64,000 bases of DNA from Ruegeria sp. R14_0 (GTDB lineage Bacteria > Pseudomonadota > Alphaproteobacteria > Rhodobacterales > Rhodobacteraceae). Of this stretch, positions 15,303-22,036 are shown piece by piece. Location of the stretch: NCBI RefSeq assembly GCF_017743975.1, contig NZ_JAGHRC010000004.1, positions 372,001 through 436,000 of the forward strand. The letters run 5' to 3'. The translations under genes and the position numbers were made by a program. Each line of letters opens with the position of its first letter. Positions within the stretch are counted from its first letter, which is position 1. The notes under the pieces are model-generated. The model had not been told where the DNA came from. It did not search any database and was given only the letters and a program-made list of their open reading frames with translations.

Positions 15303-16313
15303 ATGAAAACCATGTCGAAACTGATGACGGCCACTGCTGTTGTCGCGATGACCGCCGCTGGTGCGGCTTCGGCGAAAGAACTGAAATACGCACATTTTCA
15401 GGCCGCCGACCTAAGCTCGCCCAAACATGCCGCTGCGCTGGCATTTGAAGCCTGTGTCGAAGGCAAAACCTCAGGCTCGATCGACGTTCAGATCTTCCCG
15501 GCGTCGCAGCTGGGCGGCGGCTCTGAAATCATGGAAGGCCTGCAGCTGGGCACCGTTCAGATGGCAGCGATCCACGACGGACCGATCTCGGCCGTTTACA
15601 AACCGTTCTCGGTTCTGGCGATGCCTTACTTGTTCGACGATCAGGCGATGGCGTGGTCGGTCATGGATGGTGAATTCGGCGATGCACTGGCGGAAGATAT
15701 GCTGGCCCAGACCGGCATCCGCAACTTTGGCGTGGCCGATAACGGCGTGCGCAACTTCACCAACAACGTCAAACCCGTGGCCGAGCCTGCCGATATGGAA
15801 GGCCTGAAAATGCGCGTCATGACCGCGCCGGTCTGGGTGACACTGGTCGAAAGCCTGGGCGCGTCCGCGACCCCGGTTCCGTGGCCGGAACTGCCCGGTG
15901 CGCTGCAGCAGGGCGTGGTGGACGGGCAGGAAAACGGTGTGACCAACATCGTCAACGCCTCGCTTTACCAGCATCAGAAATATGTCTCGCTGGATGGCCA
16001 TGTGTTCAGCTGGCACGCTTATCTGATGTCGGATGCGTTTTTCCAAAGCCTGACCGACGACGAAAAGAAAGCGGTTGAGCAGTGCGTCGAGATCTCGAAA
16101 ACGATCCATCGCGGCATGACCGCTGCGCAAGACGCCAATGCAACCGCGATCCTGTCGGAAAAGGGCATGGAAGTGGTTCCGGTCAGTCCCGAGCAGAAAG
16201 CGATGTTCCGTGAAGCCGCCCAGCCCGCGGTCCGCGAGTATATCGTCGGCGAAATTGGTGAAGATTGGCCTGCTCGCCTGGACGCTGCTGTCGAAGCGTA
16301 CAAGGCCCAGTAA
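15303..16313 (+). CDS. dctP: TRAP transporter solute-binding protein (DctP)
   Basis: 336 residues from ATG 15303, preceded by AAAGGGAGGAACC; a longer frame from 15231 overlaps dctM. A Sec signal peptide is visible (KLMTATAVVAMTAAGAASA, cleavage after about residue 24). The mature protein is a DctP-type P-component: KELKYAHFQAADLSSPKHAAALAFE, FPASQLGGGSEIMEGLQLGTVQM, and the central LKMRVMTAPVWVTLVESLGASATPVPWPELPGALQQGVVDGQENG, whose Arg (in LKMRVM) normally binds the carboxylate of the ligand. So the cargo probably bears a carboxylate. Tight operon with dctQM. Confidence 0.92.
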   Translation: MKTMSKLMTATAVVAMTAAGAASAKELKYAHFQAADLSSPKHAAALAFEACVEGKTSGSIDVQIFPASQLGGGSEIMEGLQLGTVQMAAIHDGPISAVYKPFSVLAMPYLFDDQAMAWSVMDGEFGDALAEDMLAQTGIRNFGVADNGVRNFTNNVKPVAEPADMEGLKMRVMTAPVWVTLVESLGASATPVPWPELPGALQQGVVDGQENGVTNIVNASLYQHQKYVSLDGHVFSWHAYLMSDAFFQSLTDDEKKAVEQCVEISKTIHRGMTAAQDANATAILSEKGMEVVPVSPEQKAMFREAAQPAVREYIVGEIGEDWPARLDAAVEAYKAQ

Positions 16314-16334
16314 CCCATGCCGCGAGACCGCCAC

Positions 16335-17303
16335 ATGACCCGCCAGACCATAGCAATCCTGGAACCCGGCTATGCCGCCTATGACACCGAAGCCTCGGTG
16401 CTGGCTGAGCAGGACGTTCAAATCGCACCGGTCGCACCAGAGACTGAGGCGGTCTCAGCCCTGCAGACGTTGGACCCGGTCGCCATCCTTGTACGCGAAC
16501 GCGCAGTGGATGCGGCCGTAATCGACGCCTGCCCAAACCTCAAGGTCGTCGTCCGTTATGGTGTAGGCGTCGACAACATCGACTTGGATTACGCGCAGTC
16601 GCGCGGCATTTACGTCGCAAACGTCCCCGATTATGGGGCCGAGAATGAAGTCAGCGAACACGCGCTGGCGCTCTATCTTGCGTTGCAGCGGCGTATCCCA
16701 TCGCGCGATCTCGAAGTGCGACAAGGCAAATGGGGCATCGGCCAGGCTGCCCTGATCCCCAGCCGCGAAAACGCCACCCTTGGCCTGATCGGGTGTGGCA
16801 AGATCGGTTTGCAAGCAGCGCAGAAGTTCCGCGCCCTGGGGTTTACGGCCGTGCTGGTTTTTGACCCTTACCTTGGAGACGAGGCAGCGGCTGCAGCCAA
16901 TGTCCAAAAGGTCGATTTGGCCGAGCTTTGCAAGGCAGCCGACGTGATCAGCCTTCACGCGCCGCTAACCCCAGAGACGCGTCATATTCTGGATGCCGAG
17001 CATATCGCTTTGATGAAGCCCACGTCGATCGTGATCAACGTATCACGCGGCGGCTTGGTCGACGAACCCGCTTTGGCCAATGCCTTGAACCAAGGCCGCC
17101 TTTTTGGCGCAGGCATCGATGTGTTCGAACAGGAACCGGTCGCCCCAGACAATCCGCTGCTGCACAGCGCCAACACAATCGTGTCCGATCATGCTGCTTG
17201 GTACTCGGAACGCTCGGTTGCGGTCCTGCAGCGCAACGCCGCCGAAGAAATCACCCGCGTTCTCAACGGGGACCAGCCCAAAAGCTGGAAAAACCCGTGG
17301 TGA
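16335..17303 (+). CDS. D-isomer-specific 2-hydroxyacid dehydrogenase (CtBP/PGDH-like)
   Basis: 322 residues from ATG 16335; an ATG 18 nt earlier at 16317 is equally possible, since neither has a strong ribosome site. NAD-dependent D-2-hydroxyacid dehydrogenase fold: the substrate domain surrounds the central NAD domain with the TLGLIGCGKIGLQAA glycine motif. The catalytic trio appears as Arg in NVSRGGLVDEPAL, Glu in FEQEPVAPDNPLL and His in SDHAAWYSE. These enzymes interconvert 2-hydroxy and 2-keto acids. In this TRAP operon it likely carries out an early oxidation of the imported acid, or reduction of a 2-keto acid product. Confidence 0.88.
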   Translation: MTRQTIAILEPGYAAYDTEASVLAEQDVQIAPVAPETEAVSALQTLDPVAILVRERAVDAAVIDACPNLKVVVRYGVGVDNIDLDYAQSRGIYVANVPDYGAENEVSEHALALYLALQRRIPSRDLEVRQGKWGIGQAALIPSRENATLGLIGCGKIGLQAAQKFRALGFTAVLVFDPYLGDEAAAAANVQKVDLAELCKAADVISLHAPLTPETRHILDAEHIALMKPTSIVINVSRGGLVDEPALANALNQGRLFGAGIDVFEQEPVAPDNPLLHSANTIVSDHAAWYSERSVAVLQRNAAEEITRVLNGDQPKSWKNPW

Positions 17304-17346
17304 GACGCCCCGCTTTCTAACTATCTGACCCAAAAGGATAATACTC

Positions 17347-17997
17347 ATGAACACTCAAGAGCTCGTTGCCGGGTTTCGCGAAGTGGCCACCGCATCCGTC
17401 GCAGACGCGGTAGACAAGATCGCAGGAAAAACCGGCTTTCTGCCTGCCTCGATCAAGCCGCGCATCAACGAAAAGAAAATCGTTGGCCCTGCCGTGACCA
17501 TTCTGGAAGGCCCGACTGATGAGTTTCTGCCACCCCAGCACGCGCTGGACGCCATTGATGAATCCGAGGCCGGTTCGGTTATCGTGATCTCGACCAATGG
17601 CACCACTGACGTTGCCCTTTGGGGTGGCCTGATGACTGCGGGCGCTGTCGCCAACAAGCACGAAGGCGCGGTTCTGGACGGAGGCGTCCGCGATCTGGTC
17701 GAAATCAAGCGTGACTATGACTTCCCGGTCTATTCTCGCTGTGTCAGCCCGGGCACCACGCTGGGCCGCATCCGGACGCTGGCCTCGAATGTCGAGGTGG
17801 CGATGGGCGAGGTCATCGTTCATCCCGGCGATATCATCGTAGCCGATGTTGACGGTGCGGTAGCCGTGCCGCGTGATCATGCCGAGGCAGTCCTGGAAAT
17901 GGCGCGCGAGATCGACGAGCGCGAAGCCGAACAGGCGCGCCTGATCCTCGAAACCGGCTCGCTGCGCGAAGGTCTGGCGAAATACGGTCGTATCTAA
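17347..17997 (+). CDS. RraA-like protein (4-hydroxy-4-methyl-2-oxoglutarate aldolase family)
   Basis: 216 residues. The RraA/HMG-aldolase fold is recognised by SVADAVDKIAG at the start and ALWGGLMTAGAVANKHEGAVLDGGVRDLVEIKRDYDFPVYSR in the middle, where the GG, the DGGVRD loop and the Arg/Asp residues bind pyruvate and a divalent metal in the aldolases. Family members are class II pyruvate aldolases or oxaloacetate decarboxylases; others (RraA) regulate RNase E. The C-terminal acidic helix is normal. In this catabolic operon an aldolase or decarboxylase role is more likely than RNase E control. Confidence 0.85.
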   Translation: MNTQELVAGFREVATASVADAVDKIAGKTGFLPASIKPRINEKKIVGPAVTILEGPTDEFLPPQHALDAIDESEAGSVIVISTNGTTDVALWGGLMTAGAVANKHEGAVLDGGVRDLVEIKRDYDFPVYSRCVSPGTTLGRIRTLASNVEVAMGEVIVHPGDIIVADVDGAVAVPRDHAEAVLEMAREIDEREAEQARLILETGSLREGLAKYGRI

Positions 17998-18004
17998 ACC
18001 AAAC

Positions 18005-18036
18005 GTTCCGCAGGCCGCGGCAACGGCCTGCGGAAC
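18005..18036 (+). other. Intra-operon hairpin, perfect 13-bp stem
   Basis: GTTCCGCAGGCCG (18005-18017) and CGGCCTGCGGAAC (18024-18036) pair perfectly with a 6-nt loop, between the RraA-like and propeller genes. No T-tract follows. A likely RNA processing or stability element, possibly with partial termination. Confidence 0.55.
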
Positions 18037-18062
18037 ACCAGAACTCAGCAAGGGAGGAATAC

Positions 18063-19253
18063 ATGCTGAAACGAATGCTCAACACGGTGGCCCTTACCGC
18101 CGTTCTGGCCACCCCGGCGCTTGCGAACGAGCCCCAGGTAGTAGCGGAATGGAACAGTCTGCCCTATGCCGTCAAGGACGAGGCGACAAAATCCGCCTGG
18201 GAGGGCAGTGAGATTTTCGGCAAAGCGTTGGTTCAGGGCGCCAAGGTCGACAGCCAGGGCAGCATCTATGTGTCCACCGCGCGCTGGGGCGGGGCAGAGA
18301 TCCCCTCGACCGTCTCCAAGCTGGTCAAGAACGGCGACACGTGGGAGTTGGAGGCGTTTCCGTCTGAGGCCATGAACAGCATGACGAACCCCGATGGCCT
18401 CAAGGCCGTGCTGGGTTTTGAGATCGACCGAAACGATGTGATGTGGATCCTGGATCAGGGCCACGTGGCGGGCCCTCCGTTCGAGGATGGCGATGCGAAG
18501 CTGGTGCTTTGGGACCTGAAAGAGAACAAGGAAATCCAGCGCTATGTCTTCACGGCGGAAGAAGCGGATCGGCAGTGTTCCTTCCTGAACGATCTCGCCG
18601 TGGATAACGACACCGGCTTTGCCTATATCGCGGACAGTGGCATCTTTTGTGACCCGCTGCATGGTGGTCTGATCGTCTATGACAGCAACACCAATTCGGT
18701 GCGCCGCATTCTAGATCAGCACCGGTTCACCAATGATGAGCCGAATTTCTTCTTCAACATCGACAACCGCCCTGTTCTGAAAGAGGGCGGCATGCGCACA
18801 GGTGCCGATGGCATCGCGTTGTCGGGCGACAAGGAAACACTCTACTGGACCAACCTGACCGGCAATCACCTCTATAGCCTGCCGACCGAAATCCTGCGTG
18901 ATTTCGAGACCAATGAGACGGTCATCGAAAACGCGGTTGAGGTTGCCGCAGTGCTGCCTTCGAACACCGATGGAATGACGGCGGACAACGCAGGCAATAT
19001 CTACATGACCGCGCTGTCGCTGGACGGGATCATGAAGTTCGATGAATCCACGCGCGAGGTCAGTCGTTTCGTCCACCACCCGGAAATGAACTGGCCGGAT
19101 ACGCTGGCCTGGGGTCCGGATGGAGAAATGTATGTGGTGTCGAATCATCTGCATGTCTGGGTCGATGGCGACATGAATTTTGAAAACCCCGAAATCCCGA
19201 ACTTCCGTATCTGGAAGATTCCGGGTGTCGGCCAAAGCTATACGGCCGAATAA
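18063..19253 (+). CDS. Exported beta-propeller of the major royal jelly/yellow (L-dopachrome tautomerase-related) family
   Basis: 396 residues, preceded by AAGGGAGGAATAC. A Sec signal peptide (MLKRMLNTVALTAVLATPALA) predicts periplasmic location. The mature part is a six-bladed propeller like MRJP/yellow and SMP-30/gluconolactonases: DVMWILDQGHVAG, CSFLNDLAVDNDTGFAYIADSG, GADGIALSGDKETLYWTNLTGNHLYSLP and SNTDGMTADNAGNIYMTAL are blade repeats. Bacterial members are often tagged as dopachrome-tautomerase-like but function is mostly unproven; a lactonase or sugar-binding role would suit the operon. A terminator follows, so the genes after it may be expressed at a lower level. Confidence 0.8.
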   Translation: MLKRMLNTVALTAVLATPALANEPQVVAEWNSLPYAVKDEATKSAWEGSEIFGKALVQGAKVDSQGSIYVSTARWGGAEIPSTVSKLVKNGDTWELEAFPSEAMNSMTNPDGLKAVLGFEIDRNDVMWILDQGHVAGPPFEDGDAKLVLWDLKENKEIQRYVFTAEEADRQCSFLNDLAVDNDTGFAYIADSGIFCDPLHGGLIVYDSNTNSVRRILDQHRFTNDEPNFFFNIDNRPVLKEGGMRTGADGIALSGDKETLYWTNLTGNHLYSLPTEILRDFETNETVIENAVEVAAVLPSNTDGMTADNAGNIYMTALSLDGIMKFDESTREVSRFVHHPEMNWPDTLAWGPDGEMYVVSNHLHVWVDGDMNFENPEIPNFRIWKIPGVGQSYTAE

Positions 19254-19270
19254 TCCTCCCATACACCTTG

Positions 19271-19298
19271 GTCAGCCTTTCGGGGCTGACCCCTTTTT
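19271..19298 (+). terminator. Rho-independent terminator
   Basis: GTCAGCC (19271-19277) and GGCTGAC (19284-19290) form a 7-bp stem with a 6-nt loop, followed by CCCTTTTT. It splits the TRAP operon into two parts or lets some read-through into the kinase gene. Confidence 0.75.
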
Positions 19299-19314
19299 CG
19301 GAAATGAGACACCA

Positions 19315-20232
19315 ATGACCCCCGATATTCTGTGCCTTGGCGAACCGATGCTGGAGTTCAATCAGCAGCCCGATGGGAATTACCTGCCCGGACATGGCGG
19401 CGACACGTCGAATTGTGCCATCGCCGCTGCGCGCCAGGGTGCATCCGTTGGGTACGTGACGCATATCGGGGCGGATACTTTCGGCAACTCATTCATGGAC
19501 CTTTGGCAGGCCGAAGGGGTGGATACGTCGACCGTTCGTCAGGTTACGGACGCTCATACCGGGATCTATTTTGTGACGCATGGCGCGAACGGGCACGAGT
19601 TCAGCTATTTCCGCGCAGGCTCTGCCAGCAGCCGGATGGGGCCGGATGATCTACCGGTAGCCGCGCTGCAATCGGCCAAGGTTCTGCATGTTTCAGGCAT
19701 CAGTCAGGCGATATCGGATGTTGCAGCTGACGCCGTGTTTCGCGCCATCCAGATCGTGAAGGACGCCGGGGGCCTTGTGTCCTACGACACCAATCTGCGC
19801 CTAAAGCTCTGGCCGATCGAGCGCGCGCGCGCCGTAACGCATGCCGCCATGTCACAATGCGATATAGCCCTTCCCGGTCTGGACGATGCAGAGCAACTGA
19901 CCGGCCTTTCCGACCCGGATGCCATCGCAGATTTCTACCTGAACCTCGGGGCAAAAATTGTTGCCCTGACGCTGGGGGCCGAAGGGACATTGGTTGCGAC
20001 ACCCGACAAGCGCGAGCGTGTCAAAGGCCGCCGGGTCGAAGCGCTGGATGCCACAGCCGCGGGCGATACATTTGACGGTGCCTTCCTGTCTCGTATTGTC
20101 GCTGGCGATGACCCGTTTCAGGCCGCACGCTATGCCAACGCCGCCGCCGCCCTGTCGACCCAAGGGTATGGTGCAGTCGCCCCGATGCCGCGCAGGAACG
20201 CGGTCGAGGCGTTTCTTGCGGAAGGAGACTGA
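19315..20232 (+). CDS. PfkB family carbohydrate kinase, 2-keto-3-deoxygluconate kinase-like
   Basis: 305 residues from ATG 19315, just after the terminator, with GGAAATGAG upstream. PfkB/ribokinase fold: LCLGEPMLEFNQQ and the PGHGGDTSNCAIAAARQGASVGYVTHIGADTFGN motif at the N-terminus, GIYFVTHGANGHEFSYFRAGSASS, FDTNLR-type segment SYDTNLRLKLWP, and the C-terminal anion hole with the catalytic Asp in ATAAGDTFDGAF. The GEPMLEF start and the YFRAGSA stretch are typical of 2-keto-3-deoxygluconate kinases. Product would be KDG-6-phosphate or a related keto-acid phosphate, feeding an aldolase. Confidence 0.85.
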   Translation: MTPDILCLGEPMLEFNQQPDGNYLPGHGGDTSNCAIAAARQGASVGYVTHIGADTFGNSFMDLWQAEGVDTSTVRQVTDAHTGIYFVTHGANGHEFSYFRAGSASSRMGPDDLPVAALQSAKVLHVSGISQAISDVAADAVFRAIQIVKDAGGLVSYDTNLRLKLWPIERARAVTHAAMSQCDIALPGLDDAEQLTGLSDPDAIADFYLNLGAKIVALTLGAEGTLVATPDKRERVKGRRVEALDATAAGDTFDGAFLSRIVAGDDPFQAARYANAAAALSTQGYGAVAPMPRRNAVEAFLAEGD

Positions 20233-20235
20233 CCC

Positions 20236-20940
20236 ATGAAACACGCCGTTGTCATTGGCGGCACCCGCGGCATTGGCGCTGGTATCGCAGGGGAACTTCG
20301 CCGTAAGGGATGGCACATCACCACAACCGGCGTCGGCGCGGACGAGGTTTCGGCCTATGCCGCGCAGTACCCTGACGATATGTGCGCGCAACTGGATGTG
20401 CGGGATACTCAGGCCGTAACTGCGTTCTTCGGCGGGATTGAGAACCTCGACGGTCTGGTGAATTGCGCGGGCATTCTGGCGCGTGGTGCGGAATATGAGA
20501 TCGACGTTTTTGAGAAAGTGATCGATATCAACCTGACCGGTACCATGCGCTGCTGTCTGGCGGCACGACCCTTGCTGGCCGCGTCAGGCGGGGCCATCGT
20601 GAACACCGCCTCGATGCTCAGCTATTTTGGGGGGCCACTTGTCCCCGCTTATTCTGCTAGCAAAGGCGGGGTTGCCCAGTTGACCAAGGCCTTGGCCGGA
20701 AAATGGGCTGCCGATGGCGTCCGCGTCAATGCGGTGGCCCCCGGATGGATCGAAACCGAAATGACCGACGCCCTGCGCGCCGATCCGGCCCGCAACCAGC
20801 CAATCCTTGGTCGCACACCGCTGGATCGCTGGGGCAAACCCGCGGAAGTCGGCGCGCTGGCCGCATGGTTGCTGTCGGACGAGGCAGCATTTGTAACCGG
20901 AGCCGTTTACCCGGTCGATGGCGGTTATTCCGCGATGTGA
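20236..20940 (+). CDS. SDR family oxidoreductase
   Basis: 234 residues, 3 nt after the kinase stop. Classical short-chain dehydrogenase: cofactor loop GGTRGIGAG, LDVRDTQ, NCAGILARG (NxAG motif), NTASMLSYF with the catalytic Ser, YSASKGG with Tyr and Lys, and the C-terminal VYPVDGGYSAM. All catalytic residues are present. NAD(P)-dependent oxidation of a sugar or sugar-acid hydroxyl is the likely role in this operon. Confidence 0.9.
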   Translation: MKHAVVIGGTRGIGAGIAGELRRKGWHITTTGVGADEVSAYAAQYPDDMCAQLDVRDTQAVTAFFGGIENLDGLVNCAGILARGAEYEIDVFEKVIDINLTGTMRCCLAARPLLAASGGAIVNTASMLSYFGGPLVPAYSASKGGVAQLTKALAGKWAADGVRVNAVAPGWIETEMTDALRADPARNQPILGRTPLDRWGKPAEVGALAAWLLSDEAAFVTGAVYPVDGGYSAM

Positions 20941-20954
20941 CAAAGGAGCAGTCA

Positions 20955-21482
20955 ATGCCAGTACAAGAAAACGACGACGACCCGAGAATGCCGTATCAAC
21001 TGCCGTTCCCCAAGGACGCGCAGGAAGAGATCGTTATCCCCGACGCCATTGCACAGGATGAGCGTATCTGGGTGCCACAAACCGAGAATGTGTCGTTCCG
21101 GCCATTATGCCTGAACCGGTCGCAGGGCTATTGGATGAACCTTCTGCGCGTTCGGAAATCGGGCGTTCTGTCCCGACATCGGCACCCACAGCCCGTTCAT
21201 GGCTTTGTTCTGAAAGGCCGCTGGCACTACCTGGAACATGATTGGATCGCCCAGGAAGGCGGGTACGTGTACGAACCGCCCGGCGAGACCCATACACTTG
21301 TCGTGCCCGACGATGTCGACGAGATGATCACCTACTTTCAGGTGAACGGCGTGATGCTCTATGTTGATCCCTGGGGCAAAACCATGGGCTACGAGGACGT
21401 CTTTACCAAAATCGACATGTGCCGTAAGCACTATGAAGAGGTTGGTTTGGGGGCGGATTATGTCGAGCAGTTCATCAGATAG
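20955..21482 (+). CDS. Cupin protein, 2,4'-dihydroxyacetophenone dioxygenase-like
   Basis: 175 residues from ATG 20955, with AAAGGAGC upstream. A single cupin domain; metal ligands are visible as HRHPQPVHGFVLKG (His residues and a Glu/Gln position) and the second motif YEPPGETHTLVVP. The overall pattern matches the 2,4'-dihydroxyacetophenone dioxygenase family, whose members cleave a C-C bond next to a ketone, but homologues in carbohydrate operons may be isomerases or sensors. Its end overlaps the methylglyoxal synthase start by 23 nt, so the two are coupled. Confidence 0.75.
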   Translation: MPVQENDDDPRMPYQLPFPKDAQEEIVIPDAIAQDERIWVPQTENVSFRPLCLNRSQGYWMNLLRVRKSGVLSRHRHPQPVHGFVLKGRWHYLEHDWIAQEGGYVYEPPGETHTLVVPDDVDEMITYFQVNGVMLYVDPWGKTMGYEDVFTKIDMCRKHYEEVGLGADYVEQFIR

Positions 21483-21867
21483 TCACCTGCAACTGGCGTT
21501 GGTGGCGCATGATGCCAAGAAAGACCAGATGGTCGACTGGGCCCAATCGCATGCCGAACAGTTACAAAAGGCAACACTGTTTGCCACCGGCACCACGGCC
21601 GGGCGCATCAACGCGTCGGTGCCTGATCTGCAGGTAACAGGCCTAAAGAGCGGCCCTTTGGGGGGCGATCAACAGCTGGGCGCGATGATCTGCGAGGGAA
21701 AGCTGGATGGCTTGTTTTTCTTCATAGACCCGCTGTCCCCAATGCCCCACGACGTGGATGTAAAAGCGCTGAGCCGCCTCGCGATCGTTTATGATCTGCC
21801 CTTTGCCAGCAGCCCAAGCACGGCCGACTTTATCCTGAACGGGTTGTTTGCATCCAAGGCCCGATAG
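21460..21867 (+). CDS. mgsA: Methylglyoxal synthase
   Basis: 135 residues from ATG 21460, inside the cupin gene. The enzyme converts dihydroxyacetone phosphate to methylglyoxal and phosphate, a glycolytic bypass that relieves sugar-phosphate stress. Signatures: ALVAHDAKKDQM (His17, Asp18), ATGTTAGRI phosphate loop, KSGPLGGDQQLGAMI (catalytic Asp) and FFIDPLSPMPHDVDVKAL (His and Asp). All catalytic residues of the E. coli enzyme have counterparts. It ends an inducible catabolic operon instead of standing alone, which suggests that catabolism of the substrate produces dihydroxyacetone phosphate in bursts. Confidence 0.9.
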   Translation: MSSSSSDSHLQLALVAHDAKKDQMVDWAQSHAEQLQKATLFATGTTAGRINASVPDLQVTGLKSGPLGGDQQLGAMICEGKLDGLFFFIDPLSPMPHDVDVKALSRLAIVYDLPFASSPSTADFILNGLFASKAR

Positions 21868-22036
21868 GGCCAAACCTTGTTTCCCGGGCCTCCGGAAAAC
21901 GCCCTCTCGCCTTGTGCTGGGGGAAAAGTGGCCTGCCCTTGCATGAACCTCGCTTCGACGTCCGGCGCCGAGGCCAAACGTGCGTCGTAGAGCATGCGCC
22001 GATCGATCGTTACAGCGCAGACTTGAGGGCGGTAGA

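Noticed and set aside
15471-16421. 316-codon minus-strand ORF opposite dctP
   Set aside because: Antisense shadow; His/Arg-rich translation without domain features.
21868-22036. Extra gene or attachment site after mgsA
   Set aside because: 169 bp with no convincing ORF, tRNA or repeat; composition alone is not evidence.
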